Shown piece by piece: positions 19,323 through 28,430 of a DNA stretch of 64,000 nucleotides. Position numbers and translations under genes: made by a program. Source of the stretch: Cryobacterium sp. Y50. Lineage in GTDB: Bacteria; Actinomycetota; Actinomycetes; Actinomycetales; Microbacteriaceae. Location of the stretch: the NCBI RefSeq assembly GCF_002929805.1, contig NZ_PJJM01000100.1:92617-156616 (forward strand). Reading direction: 5' to 3'. How positions within the stretch are numbered: the stretch's first letter is position 1; each line of letters begins with the position of its first letter. The notes under the pieces are model-generated. The model was not told where the DNA came from. It saw only the letters and a program-made list of their open reading frames with translations, and searched no databases.

Positions 19323-20844
19323 CACGATACGTACGACTGACCGACTATCGCTTGAGACAATTTCCAGCGGATACCCGGGGGGAGCCATCGGGCCGCACGT
19401 CGACCCTGAAGTGCTCACGATCGGAATCGTGCACTTCGGAATTGGGGCCTTCCACCGGGCACACCAGGCAGTATTCACCGAAGATGCAGCTGCGGCAGCC
19501 GGTGACACTTGCTGGGGAATCCTCGGCGTCACCGGGCGCACCGATTCCGTGGTTCAGCAGCTGAAACCGCAGGACTGCCTCTACGGCGTGCTGCAGAAGG
19601 GGGCCTCCGAAACCTCGCTTCGCATCGTGGGTTCGGTTCGCGATGTGGCCTGGCCGGCGCGAGATTCGGAAAAAGTCGCCGCCTCGCTCGCGAGCGCCTC
19701 GACCCATATCGCGACGCTGACGATCACCGAAAAGGGCTACCTGAGCGCTGGCGACGGTATCGACCTGAACCTTCCGATCGTGCAACAGGACCTGGCCCTG
19801 ATCGAGCGAGAGCTCCTCGACGAGGGCGACCTGCCGGCCTCCGGCAGTCCAATCGGGCTGCTCGTTCGCGGCCTGACCCGGCGTTTCCGCGCGGGTGGCC
19901 GACCGTTTACCGTGCTCTCCTGCGACAACCTCGTGAACAATGGCGCCTTGACCCGCACGTTGGTCTTCTCGCTGGTGGAAGCGCTCAAGCCGAGCGTCCG
20001 GCGAGACGAACTGCTCGCCTGGCTCGGGACATCCGTTTCTTTTCCCTCGAGCATGGTCGACCGCATCGCCCCCGCCACAACGCCAGCCGACCGCGCAGAG
20101 GCGCTCGGGCTGCTCGGACTGCTCGACGAAGCACTCGTGGTGGCCGAGCCCTTCACCCAATGGGTCATCGAAGACGACTTCGCCGGGCCGAGACCTGCCT
20201 GGGAGTTGGCCGGAGCGATCCTCACTGCGGACGTAACCCCCTATGAGCGCGCCAAACTGCGCATCCTCAACGCCACGCATACCCAACTCGCCTACCTCGG
20301 AGCCCTCAAGGGGCATGCAACCATCGCCCAGGCGATCGCCGACCCGGCGCTCCGGGCGGCAGCGCGCCGCACGATTGACGCGGATATCCTGCCGACCCTG
20401 GATGTACCCTTCGGGCTCAACCTCGACGATTACCGCGACAGCGTTCTTGACCGGTTCACGAACCCGAATCTGCCGCACACCACAATGCAGGTCGGCATGG
20501 ACGGTTCGCAGAAGCTGCCTACGCGCATCCTCGGCACCGTCACCGACCGTCTCGTCGCCGGCCGCACGCCCGAGGGGCTCGCTCTAACGGTAGCCGCCTG
20601 GATCTCGTTCGTCGCGTCGACCCTGGCAGCGGATGGCCCTACCCTCGACGACCCGCTCGCTGACCTGCTGCGGGAGGCCGCGGGGTCCGTCGACGCAGCG
20701 GTCACGGAGCCGACCGCCCTCGTGGACCGCTTCTTCGCCCTGGCCGAGGTTTTCCCGCCCGCCGTCAGCGCGTCTGCTGTGTTCCATGCTGCCGTCGTGG
20801 ACCAGCTCGGTGAAGTGCAACGGCTCGTGCGCAGCATGGCCTGA
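19312..20844 (+). CDS. Mannitol dehydrogenase-family oxidoreductase (probable fructuronate reductase)
   Basis: A 510-residue polyol dehydrogenase of the mannitol dehydrogenase family. The N-terminal Rossmann motif is GIVHFGIGAFHRAHQ, followed by CDNLVNNG and the C-terminal domain with the catalytic lysine region KLRILNATH. Family members include mannitol, fructuronate and tagaturonate dehydrogenases. Position at the end of the uronate importer operon, with uxaC and mannonate dehydratase nearby, favours NADH-dependent reduction of fructuronate to mannonate (UxuB activity), which is otherwise missing from the pathway here. It could also reduce tagaturonate to altronate for UxaA. The GTG at 19312 overlaps the permease end. 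Confidence 0.85.
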   Translation: MKTDTIRTTDRLSLETISSGYPGGAIGPHVDPEVLTIGIVHFGIGAFHRAHQAVFTEDAAAAAGDTCWGILGVTGRTDSVVQQLKPQDCLYGVLQKGASETSLRIVGSVRDVAWPARDSEKVAASLASASTHIATLTITEKGYLSAGDGIDLNLPIVQQDLALIERELLDEGDLPASGSPIGLLVRGLTRRFRAGGRPFTVLSCDNLVNNGALTRTLVFSLVEALKPSVRRDELLAWLGTSVSFPSSMVDRIAPATTPADRAEALGLLGLLDEALVVAEPFTQWVIEDDFAGPRPAWELAGAILTADVTPYERAKLRILNATHTQLAYLGALKGHATIAQAIADPALRAAARRTIDADILPTLDVPFGLNLDDYRDSVLDRFTNPNLPHTTMQVGMDGSQKLPTRILGTVTDRLVAGRTPEGLALTVAAWISFVASTLAADGPTLDDPLADLLREAAGSVDAAVTEPTALVDRFFALAEVFPPAVSASAVFHAAVVDQLGEVQRLVRSMA

Positions 20845-20848
20845 GCCG

Positions 20849-20888
20849 CGGCCGAGTGTAACGCTGCGCGAGACGTCACACTCGGCCG
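20849..20888. terminator. Bidirectional terminator hairpin
   Basis: CGGCCGAGTGT (20849-20859) and ACACTCGGCCG (20878-20888) form an 11-base perfect stem with an 18-base loop, exactly in the 55-base gap between two convergent genes. There is no long T tract, as is common in high-GC actinobacteria. Confidence 0.7.
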
Positions 20889-20899
20889 TTAAACTCAAC

Positions 20900-21751
20900 C
20901 TAGTTATTCTCGGCCGGATTGCCACCCATACGACGATTCTCGTCCAGCGCGTCGATCACGGCCATCTCATCCAAGTTGAGTTCGAAACCGAAGACATCGA
21001 GATTCTGGGCCATGCGCTCTCGCGAGTTTGACTTCGGGATCACGATGGTGCCAGTCTGCAGGTGCCAGCGCAGCACGACCTGCGCCGGCTGCACGTCATG
21101 CGCCTTCGCGGCGGCCTGAATTGTCGGCATTCCGAACAGGTCATATTTGCCCTGGCCGAGCGGTCCCCACGCCTCGGTGCGGATTCCGTGCTTCGCGTGG
21201 AATTCCCTCAGCTTGCGTTGTTGGAAGATCGGGTGCAACTCCACCTGATTCACCACGGGCACAATGTCCGTCTCGGCGAGCAGCTTCTCCAGGTGCGGGA
21301 CGAGAAAGTTACTGACGCCGATCGACTTCGCCCGACCATCCGCTAGGAATGTCTCGAAGGCACGCCAGGTCTCGACGTAGAAACCGTTGGCCGGCATGGG
21401 CCAGTGGATCAAGTACAAGTCAAGGTAGTCGAGCTCTAGGGCGTCCAGGCTACGGGAGAACGCACCCTCCACGTCGCGCGCCTTATGGTGATCGTTTCGC
21501 AGCTTCGTCGTCAGGAAGATGTCCTCACGCGGTACACCAGACGCCCTGATCGCCGCACCGACTTCAGCTTCGTTGTTGTATCCCGTCGCGGTGTCGAGAT
21601 GGCGGTACCCGACCGCCAGAGCGTCTTCGACAACACGTTGCGTGTCCGCAGGATCGACGAGAAACACACCGAAACCCAGCTGCGGGATACTCACCGAGGA
21701 GTTGAGCTCAATCTGCGAAACTGCACTAGTCATATCGCGCTGTGTCTTCAT
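20900..21751 (-). CDS. Aldo/keto reductase (2,5-diketogluconate-reductase type)
   Basis: A 283-residue single-domain aldo/keto reductase. Family motifs are LGFGVF near the N-terminus, HLDTATGYNNEAEVG (catalytic Asp and Tyr), LTTKLRND (catalytic Lys), LIHWP (His) and the C-terminal NADPH motif IPKSNSRERM. It is close to the AKR5-like enzymes that reduce small ketones and 2,5-diketogluconate. A second ATG six codons downstream is an alternative start. It is a single gene, convergent with the dehydrogenase, and no partner suggests a substrate. Confidence 0.88.
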   Translation of the reverse strand: MKTQRDMTSAVSQIELNSSVSIPQLGFGVFLVDPADTQRVVEDALAVGYRHLDTATGYNNEAEVGAAIRASGVPREDIFLTTKLRNDHHKARDVEGAFSRSLDALELDYLDLYLIHWPMPANGFYVETWRAFETFLADGRAKSIGVSNFLVPHLEKLLAETDIVPVVNQVELHPIFQQRKLREFHAKHGIRTEAWGPLGQGKYDLFGMPTIQAAAKAHDVQPAQVVLRWHLQTGTIVIPKSNSRERMAQNLDVFGFELNLDEMAVIDALDENRRMGGNPAENN

Positions 21752-22100
21752 ACTCGGACTTTATCGGCCCACGACATTGGCGCCCAACAACTGAAATCGT
21801 AGACATTGAGCTATTTGACTACTGAATAGCCGTTCAACGGGCGACAGGTCGGCGCCGCTCGCCGAGGTGAAGCAGCTCGTGAGCCCCTCTGCCTGAGCCG
21901 CGGCGCGGGCTGCCGGAGAGGCCTGCACCGAGCGCGCACAGCCAGCTGCCCCTACTTACAAGACTCGGCAGCCGGAGTGCGCCAGCTCGATGGCGCGGTC
22001 GCCTTCGGCCTGGCCGTCGGCGATCACAGCGGCATGGGAGACGACAATCTCTCCCCGTCGCGATGTCGTATTCCTCACTGAAGAACGGCGCGGGATTTAG

Positions 22101-22878
22101 AAGGCCGAAGTTCTCGCTGCGGACGAACCACTTCGGCGCATGGGAGCCCTCATCCAAGTGGCCGAGCAATATCACCTGGAGCCGATGCTGAGCAGCCAGA
22201 TCGCGGTCGCCCGGTCTGGAATCCTGGGAACCGTACGGGAGGCATCCGTTTCGGTGTGTCATGACTATCACGGCATGAGCGTGCTGAGACGGATGCTCGG
22301 AATCGGCTTCGAGAACGCCACTATCACGGCGTAGGAGCGCGTTGCCCCGCTCGTGGCCGGCCCCACGAGGGCGGGCGACCCGCAGGGAGAACACCTGCTG
22401 ACCGAGACCCACTCGAGCGCGCGGCTCGATTTCGGCGACCGTCTGGGGTGCTACGACTTCAGCTCCGACCAGTATCGGTCGTAGATTTGCTCCCACAGCG
22501 TGCTGGTTCGCGGCGAACGCGGCGAACTGCGCGACGAACGCGGCGAACACGTGCGCACGCTGAATCAGGGCGATTCGCCGTTGCATCGAAGGTTCGCCCG
22601 GGTAGCCGCCGGCGGCGCCGGCAACCACGAGGGGTAGTTTCTGCGCGGGCTCACTCTGGGCGACGAGTGGGCCTACGTGAACAAGTTTACCCCGGCCCGG
22701 CTGGCCGACGACGAGCTCTCGATCGCTGCCCTGCTCGCCGGCATGAGCGACTTTGTGAACGGTGGCCCCGAGATATATAGTCTCGCCGAGGCCGCGCAAG
22801 ATCACTACCTTCAGCTCGCGATCAAGCACGCCATCGCCTCCGGGAAGCGTGTGCGCACCGAAACTCAGCCCTGGGCGA
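22101..22878 (+). pseudogene. Gfo/Idh/MocA oxidoreductase pseudogene
   Basis: One reading frame carries a recognisable C-terminal portion of a Gfo/Idh/MocA dehydrogenase (SVCHDYHGMSVLRRMLGIGF, SQRVLVRGERGE, GPEIYSLAEAAQDHYL) but is broken by in-frame TAG codons at 22332, 22482 and 22635, with another at 22098. The frame itself is kept, so decay so far is by nonsense changes. The N-terminal nucleotide-binding half is not recognisable; the stretch 21752-22100 shows no gene I can support. The 3' end runs into the stop of an intact Gfo/Idh gene on the other strand. The long open frame opposite has no family features. Confidence 0.72.
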
Positions 22879-24036
22879 CTAGCGCGTCGGGCCGGTCGCC
22901 ACGACAAGTTCGTCATACGATCCGTTCAGTACGTCCGTGAAATCTACAGCGCGGCCCACCGTGGCCGAGACGTAGATGGCACGAACCAGGGCGAGAGCGG
23001 ATGCCGCCTCCCGCACGCCAACGACCGGGTCCACTCCACTTCTGATGGCAGTAACTACATCGGCGTATTGGCGCTCGTGAGCCGACAGGAGATCATCGGC
23101 GCCACTGGTGTTTTCGGCAGACTCCCGCTCCCCTACCTCCTCTGCGGCCTGGTTGCCCCGCCCGGCCAGCCCATACGACGAGCCAGATTCCGGGTGATCC
23201 CCTGCGGCATGAAAGTAGGAGAGGCGATCGTTGTCAAGAACGGCAGAACCCCGATCGCCGTGCACCTGCAGCCTCGCGGTGAGGCCCGGGTAGGCGGCCG
23301 TAGTGCAGTGGATGACGGCGAGGGCACCGGATTCGAAGCGCACGGTGGCCACGGCGGTGTCCTCAACTTCGATGCGTTCGTGCGCCGAGAGCGCGGTGTA
23401 GGCGTGTACCTCGACCGGCGTGCCAAGAAACCACAGCAGCAGGTCGACGGTGTGCACGCCCTGGTTCATCACGGCACCACCACCGTCGAGGTCCCAGGTT
23501 CCGCGCCAGTCTCCTGAATCGTAGTAATCCTGGGCGCGCCACCACGCCAGCGACACCATCGCCGATGTGACCCGGCCGAACCGACCGCTCTCGATGGCGC
23601 GCGATACCGCTACGCTGCCAGCGTCGAACCGGTGCTGGCTGATCACGGAGGTGACCTGACCGCGCAACCGGGCAGCATCCGCCGCACTCATCACAGCACG
23701 GGCACTGGCGAGGTCAACGTCAATCGGTTTCTCGATGACAACGTGCGCGCCGGCCTCGAGGGCTTGCACGGCGAGCGTGGCATGCAGCCCGCTGGGTGTG
23801 CAGATGGCCACGAGGTCGATCGTCTCGTGCACCAGGGCAGCAGCCAGATCGGTGTAGACCTCTGGCCGCGGATGCCCGGCGACCTGCGCCGAATCGGCGA
23901 GCGCAGTGCCCACCATTGGCAGCGGATCGACGACGACGACGAGTTCCAGGCCGGGATTGGCGGCGACGACGGTGGCGTGTTGTCGCCCGATGACGCCGCA
24001 GCCCACGATGGCCACGCGCAGAATCGGCGTGCTCAC
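22879..24036 (-). CDS. Gfo/Idh/MocA-family dehydrogenase (operon gene 9)
   Basis: A 385-residue NAD(P)-dependent sugar dehydrogenase. The Rossmann motif VAIVGCGVIGRQH is at the N-terminus and the signature EKPIDVDLASA, with the conserved lysine of the EKP motif, follows near residue 97. A GNQ/VHTVDLLLWFLG helix marks the substrate domain. The GTG start overlaps the stop of the upstream isomerase gene by three bases. It ends the leftward operon that begins at 32993. Members oxidise sugars, inositols or glycosides, often at C3; the substrate cannot be read from the sequence. Confidence 0.88.
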   Translation of the reverse strand: MSTPILRVAIVGCGVIGRQHATVVAANPGLELVVVVDPLPMVGTALADSAQVAGHPRPEVYTDLAAALVHETIDLVAICTPSGLHATLAVQALEAGAHVVIEKPIDVDLASARAVMSAADAARLRGQVTSVISQHRFDAGSVAVSRAIESGRFGRVTSAMVSLAWWRAQDYYDSGDWRGTWDLDGGGAVMNQGVHTVDLLLWFLGTPVEVHAYTALSAHERIEVEDTAVATVRFESGALAVIHCTTAAYPGLTARLQVHGDRGSAVLDNDRLSYFHAAGDHPESGSSYGLAGRGNQAAEEVGERESAENTSGADDLLSAHERQYADVVTAIRSGVDPVVGVREAASALALVRAIYVSATVGRAVDFTDVLNGSYDELVVATGPTR

Positions 24037-24878
24037 TTTGTGCCCACTCCGGCTTCCAACAGTATTCGATCGAAGGCCCGTCCGGCCACGCCGAACGCCA
24101 CCGGTCCGGAAAATCCGCCGAGCTGGTGAGTGTCGGCGAGGTGCGGTTCGAGGGACGCGAACCCCTGGAAGCCGTCATCGCGAAGCGCATTGATCGTCTG
24201 CTGGACCTCGCCGTCGCCCTCGCCAGCCGGGGTGACCCGCTGGTCGTCCATGCGGGCGTCCTTCACCTGCAGGTACTCGAGGTACGGCCGGAGTTTGGCA
24301 TAACCCTCGGTGAACGGCTTGATGCCGACCTGCACGAAGTTGGCGGCGTCCCACGCGAGCCGGAGGGCCGGGGAGTTCACGCTTTGCACGATATCGAGCA
24401 CCCGGTCAGGAATGTCACCGAAGATGTCCTTCTCGTTTTCGTGCAGCAGGATTACCCCGCTCTTCTCTGCCTCGTGCGCAAGGGCGCGCATATGCACCAT
24501 CACGGCGTCGCGGATGGATTCTGGCGTGGCTCCCCTGGAACGATAGAAGGAGAAGATGCGGATGTAACGGGTGCCAAGTACCTGCGCGGCGCGGATGGCA
24601 CGTTTCAGCCGAGCTACCTCGACGGCCACGGGCTCGGTCACGTCGACTTTGCCGATGGGAGACGCAATGGCCGAGACGCCCATTCCGCTGTCACGCAGAA
24701 TCGTGTCCAGGCGCGCAAGGTCCGCCTCGCTCAGGTCCACGATGTTGGTGCCCCAGGCGCTCCGCACCTCGATATGGCGGGCTCCAAGCGCCTGCAGCAC
24801 GGCGATTTGCACGACCGGATCCGGGCTGATCTCATCGCCGAATCCGGAAAGAGTCCACTGCGTTGTCTCTGCAGTCAC
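24033..24878 (-). CDS. Sugar phosphate isomerase/epimerase (TIM barrel; operon gene 8)
   Basis: A roughly 281-residue protein of the xylose-isomerase-like TIM-barrel (AP endonuclease 2) superfamily. Metal-ligand positions are readable in ILLHENEKD, LRLAWDAANF and YLQVKDAR, and a late SLEPHLA. I prefer the GTG at 24878 because GAGG lies seven bases upstream; a TTG two codons earlier is the alternative. Members isomerise or epimerise keto-sugars and, in some Gfo/Idh operons, act on 3-keto glycosides. It overlaps the following dehydrogenase gene. Confidence 0.82.
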   Translation of the reverse strand: MTAETTQWTLSGFGDEISPDPVVQIAVLQALGARHIEVRSAWGTNIVDLSEADLARLDTILRDSGMGVSAIASPIGKVDVTEPVAVEVARLKRAIRAAQVLGTRYIRIFSFYRSRGATPESIRDAVMVHMRALAHEAEKSGVILLHENEKDIFGDIPDRVLDIVQSVNSPALRLAWDAANFVQVGIKPFTEGYAKLRPYLEYLQVKDARMDDQRVTPAGEGDGEVQQTINALRDDGFQGFASLEPHLADTHQLGGFSGPVAFGVAGRAFDRILLEAGVGTK

Positions 24879-24983
24879 GGTCAAGCCTCACTTAAATGTT
24901 GGGTTGAGCAAGAAAAACGGTAGGCGGACGCCAGCCGAACAAGTCATCAACGATCTCCGCCGTGCTGAATCACTCACGACTCT

Positions 24984-26135
24984 TCAACGATTCGTCGTCC
25001 AGGGCGCGCCGAGCTCGGCGAAGGTGCGGTGCTCGTTCCCGGCCCGTCCCACCCACTGTTCGATATCGCGCACCACAGCGTGGGCGTCGCCCCCCTCGCC
25101 GACCCAGACAACGGATGCCTCCGGCATCCGTTTCGGATCCGGCGCACGACGCACGGCGTCGAGCACCACGGTGAAGCCTTCCGTATCCGCGAAATCGCAA
25201 ACGAGCGATCCCCCGGCGCCTCGCCGGTGCGCTACGAGGTCATCGAGCAGCCTCGCACGGTCATGCGCGGTGGTGGTCGGGTCGCGATCGTCGAGGAAAA
25301 CCTGAACCAGGTCGAGCGTATAGTAAAACACGATGCGACCCGCCGTGCCCTGCACCGTCACAGAAGGCTCGGAGCGTTCGGCTGCACAGAGTGTCAGTGC
25401 GAGCGTCACAGGTAGTCCTGACGTGGTGCGGATACGCACGACGGAGGTGTCGTCGGCGTCGATGTCATTGGCCCGGTATTGGTCGAGGTCGACGGATGCG
25501 ACCTGGCTGGCCCGAGTCGCCCCAGCGAGCGCGAGGGCGGTCGCCACTGCATGGGCCAGTGGGTTGGTCACGACTCCGTCGACGACCTCGATGCCGTTCA
25601 GCACGCGCTTGCCGGCCCAGGCCGCGCGCCGCCAGTAGTCCCGGGTTCGCACCCAGCATCCGCTCGCGCTGACGCCAACGACCTCGCCGATTTCGCCAGC
25701 CGCGATCCGCTCACGAATGGCGGCTATCGCGTGCGAGCCGAGGCTTTGAAAGCCAACCTGGCAGAGTCGGCCGGTCGAGCGGATCAGCTCGGCAAGCTCG
25801 CTGAATTCCTGCAGTGAGCGCACGGGTGGTTTCTCGAGGAGAACGTCCGCACCGGATTCGAGGGCGAGTGCGGTGAGCTCAAAGTGGGTGTGGATGGGCG
25901 TGCAGAGCACGACGACATCAACGCTGACCTCGGCCAAAAGGTCGGCGAGGGAGGTGAACTCGCGCACGCTCGCGTCGAAGGTGCCGGGCTGTGCCGGACG
26001 CAGATCAGCGACCGCGACCAGCACGGCCTCGCCCGTGCCCTGCAGGTGTTGGGCACGCACCACGTGGGAGTGGCCGTGGCCATGAATGCCCACGATCGCC
26101 AGACGCACGGGATTGGTGCTGCCTGGCTCACTCAT
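24984..26135 (-). CDS. Gfo/Idh/MocA-family dehydrogenase (operon gene 7)
   Basis: A 383-residue dehydrogenase with an atypical nucleotide-binding start, LAIVGIHGHGHSH, in place of the common GxGxxG spacing, and an LEKPPVRSLQEF motif supplying the EKP lysine. The C-terminal domain has the family sheet (RIVFYYTLDLVQVFL). The ATG at 26135 lies inside the 3' end of the DUF6807 gene; an ATG further upstream would overlap more. The histidine-rich HGHGHSH loop near the cofactor is unusual and suggests a divergent subfamily. Role: oxidation of a sugar or glycoside, substrate unknown. Confidence 0.82.
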   Translation of the reverse strand: MSEPGSTNPVRLAIVGIHGHGHSHVVRAQHLQGTGEAVLVAVADLRPAQPGTFDASVREFTSLADLLAEVSVDVVVLCTPIHTHFELTALALESGADVLLEKPPVRSLQEFSELAELIRSTGRLCQVGFQSLGSHAIAAIRERIAAGEIGEVVGVSASGCWVRTRDYWRRAAWAGKRVLNGIEVVDGVVTNPLAHAVATALALAGATRASQVASVDLDQYRANDIDADDTSVVRIRTTSGLPVTLALTLCAAERSEPSVTVQGTAGRIVFYYTLDLVQVFLDDRDPTTTAHDRARLLDDLVAHRRGAGGSLVCDFADTEGFTVVLDAVRRAPDPKRMPEASVVWVGEGGDAHAVVRDIEQWVGRAGNEHRTFAELGAPWTTNR

Positions 26136-27069
26136 GCGCGCCGCCCTTCGCCAAGGCCAGCAACGCCGCGGCATCCGATTCATCTTCGACCCATCGATCG
26201 AGCACGATGCCGCGCAGGCTCGTGGTCAGGGCGCCGCCATACTCAATCACCAGGCGCTCGTTTGGCGCGAGCATGGGGCCGCCGCCCACATATTCGGTGG
26301 CTCGCAGAAACCAGGGCCGAATTGTTGTCGCCGGCTGGCTCAGCAGCAGGCCGATTCGCTGCCCGGCATCATTCTGGTTGATGGCGATCCAGGGTGACTG
26401 GGATTGGTGTGCTCGGTCTTCGCCGGCGCCGTCGATGCTCAGGATGTGGTTCTGCTCGCGCGTGGGCAGTCGCCAGAAGATTCCGCCATAGCCGGCGCCG
26501 AGCCGGCCGTTGGTGGCCGGTGAACCGAGGGAGACGGTGCGTTCCGTGGCCCGCAGCACACTGGTCCAGGTGAGGGCCCACGCGTCGCCGCACGGGAGCA
26601 GTCGCGCGTCAATCGTGCGTGATTCGGTGAGCTGTCGACCTCCTCGTTCATTGCGCCAGAGCAGCTCCTCCGTCAGCACCCCGCCGACTGCGGCGAGGGA
26701 CAGACCCTCTTGCTTTCCGTGGTTCGCGAGCAGAGTCGACCCGTGGTCGCGCACGAAAGTGCTTCCGCCCCAGTACGACGTTCCATCCACGTCGGGCACC
26801 GCGAGGGAGACGCCGAAGTGGTGTCGATGATCTGCAGGGGCCGTCTCGGACATCAGACGGCCACCTAACGTACCGACCGGGTGAAGGAACGGGCGAGGTG
26901 AATCTTGCGGTGCCATCCCGGCGGCGGTTCGGTATTCAGCGACGGGCCGGCCGAGGAGGCTGAGGCAGTGCCCGCCGAGCTCGAGTGACCAGAGGGGTGC
27001 CGGAGCGGCAGCGTCGCGAGTCTGGGCGTCCGTTGCCTGCGTGTTAGACAAGGACTCGACCGAATTCAA
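26128..27069 (-). CDS. DUF6807 (PmoA-like) protein (operon gene 6)
   Basis: About 313 residues matching the DUF6807 family (formerly named methane oxygenase PmoA): RPFLHPVGTLGG, HRHHFGVSLAVPDV with clustered histidines, and a C-terminal beta-rich half including GGIFWRLP. The older name is misleading, as these cytoplasmic proteins accompany Gfo/Idh dehydrogenases in sugar operons; no function is established that I know of. The frame begins at a TTG at 27069, overlapping the preceding gene by 26 bases, so the start is uncertain. The histidine cluster suggests metal binding or acid-base chemistry on the same substrate. Confidence 0.75.
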   Translation of the reverse strand: MNSVESLSNTQATDAQTRDAAAPAPLWSLELGGHCLSLLGRPVAEYRTAAGMAPQDSPRPFLHPVGTLGGRLMSETAPADHRHHFGVSLAVPDVDGTSYWGGSTFVRDHGSTLLANHGKQEGLSLAAVGGVLTEELLWRNERGGRQLTESRTIDARLLPCGDAWALTWTSVLRATERTVSLGSPATNGRLGAGYGGIFWRLPTREQNHILSIDGAGEDRAHQSQSPWIAINQNDAGQRIGLLLSQPATTIRPWFLRATEYVGGGPMLAPNERLVIEYGGALTTSLRGIVLDRWVEDESDAAALLALAKGGAHE

Positions 27070-28387
27070 GTTCCTGAATGCTCACGGGCAGGCCGGTCTC
27101 AAGGGACTTGTTGCCTGCGATTCCCACCGACACCGCGCGTACTCCATCGAGAAAGCCGGCCGGTCGGTCGAGGGCGTCGCTCGTAACCCGGCCAAACACG
27201 TCGGAGAGCATCTGTTCGTCACCCCCACCGTGAGCGCCGGCACCCTCGGGGATGGGCACGATGACGGCCGATTCCCAGTGCCGCTGCACCGTCAGCGTCT
27301 CAGACACCGGACGCACATCGTTGTCAATGCTCGCACCCGGCTGCGCGCTCGGATCGAGAATCACGGCACCATCCGCATCGATCAGGGCCGCGCCGCGTTC
27401 GACCACCGAAAGCTCGGCCCGCCCCTGAGTACCGTTGACGACGACCCGATACCCCTCCCAGGGGCTGTGGGCATTGAGCGAGTAACTCATGGTCGCCCCC
27501 GAGTCATAATCAACCACGAGGGCGAGGTTGTCTTCGATCGTGATTCCGCTGTCGAAGACAGAACGGTCGCGCAGGTACCCGTCCACATGTTCGGCGTCGA
27601 GGTAGAGCGCCTTGAGCCGCTCGTCTCGGGTCAGGTCGAGGGCGAACGGGTCGTGCTCGGCATGCCCGGTGCCGCGCTCGGGTGACGCCGCCAGCCCTCG
27701 CGCCGCGGCATTATCCGCACCGTAGAACCGCAGCCCGCCGCTCGCGTAGACGCGGGTAGGGACGGCCGCGATCCACCAGTTCACCAGATCGAAATGATGG
27801 CTCGCCTTGTGGATGAGCAGGCCGCCCGATTTGGTCTTGTCCCGGTGCCAGCGACGGAAATAGTCAGCGCCGTGCACGGTGTCGAGCACCCATTCGAAGT
27901 GCACCGACGTGACGTCGCCGATCCGCCCTGCCGCGATGACCTCTTTCAGTGCGCTGTTACGTGGGCTGTAGCGATAGTTGAACGTCGTCAGTACCTGCTG
28001 GCCTCTCTCGGCGAGCGCGGACTCGATCTGGCGAACGCCGACCGCGTTGATCGTGAGCGGTTTCTCGACGACCACGTCGACACCGGCCAGGAGACACCGC
28101 GAGACGATCTCGGCGTGGGTGAAGTCGGGCGTCGTGACAATGACCCGGTCGAGTTTCTCGTGGGAAATCATCCGCTCGATCTCGTCGGCACCATATCGAG
28201 TGGGCAGCGGATGCCCAGCCGCACGCAGCCGCTCCTCGTAATAGTCGACGCGCACCGAGTTCGTGTCACTCCAGGCCACGAGCTGGCCAGCCAGGGAATG
28301 AGTGCCGGCGAGCGCATCAATGTACATCTGGGCGCGGTGGCCGGTTCCGATGAGGCCGTATCGTTCGGTGCGTGCTGCGTGAGGCAT
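27044..28387 (-). CDS. Gfo/Idh/MocA-family dehydrogenase (operon gene 5)
   Basis: A 447-residue, longer member of the family. It has the Rossmann motif YGLIGTGHRAQM, VVVEKPLTINAVG with the catalytic-domain lysine, and the substrate-site helix SHHFDLVNWW. The ATG at 28387 has AAGGAAG upstream, which rejects the longer proline-rich frame. Length and the KSGGLLIHKASHHFD block resemble the long Gfo/Idh subgroup of which some members act on glycosides (for example alpha-N-acetylgalactosaminidase-like GH109 enzymes share this fold). Glycosidase activity by an oxidation-elimination route is therefore an alternative to simple dehydrogenation. Confidence 0.83.
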   Translation of the reverse strand: MPHAARTERYGLIGTGHRAQMYIDALAGTHSLAGQLVAWSDTNSVRVDYYEERLRAAGHPLPTRYGADEIERMISHEKLDRVIVTTPDFTHAEIVSRCLLAGVDVVVEKPLTINAVGVRQIESALAERGQQVLTTFNYRYSPRNSALKEVIAAGRIGDVTSVHFEWVLDTVHGADYFRRWHRDKTKSGGLLIHKASHHFDLVNWWIAAVPTRVYASGGLRFYGADNAAARGLAASPERGTGHAEHDPFALDLTRDERLKALYLDAEHVDGYLRDRSVFDSGITIEDNLALVVDYDSGATMSYSLNAHSPWEGYRVVVNGTQGRAELSVVERGAALIDADGAVILDPSAQPGASIDNDVRPVSETLTVQRHWESAVIVPIPEGAGAHGGGDEQMLSDVFGRVTSDALDRPAGFLDGVRAVSVGIAGNKSLETGLPVSIQELEFGRVLV

Positions 28388-28430
28388 GTGCTTCTTCCTT
28401 GGGTATCGATCAGGATTGGTCGAACCCGGA

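Noticed and set aside
21834..22916. A 360-codon leftward frame across the Gfo/Idh pseudogene
   Set aside because: No recognisable motif, whereas the opposite strand has Gfo/Idh homology despite stops; the open frame is best explained as antisense to the old gene.
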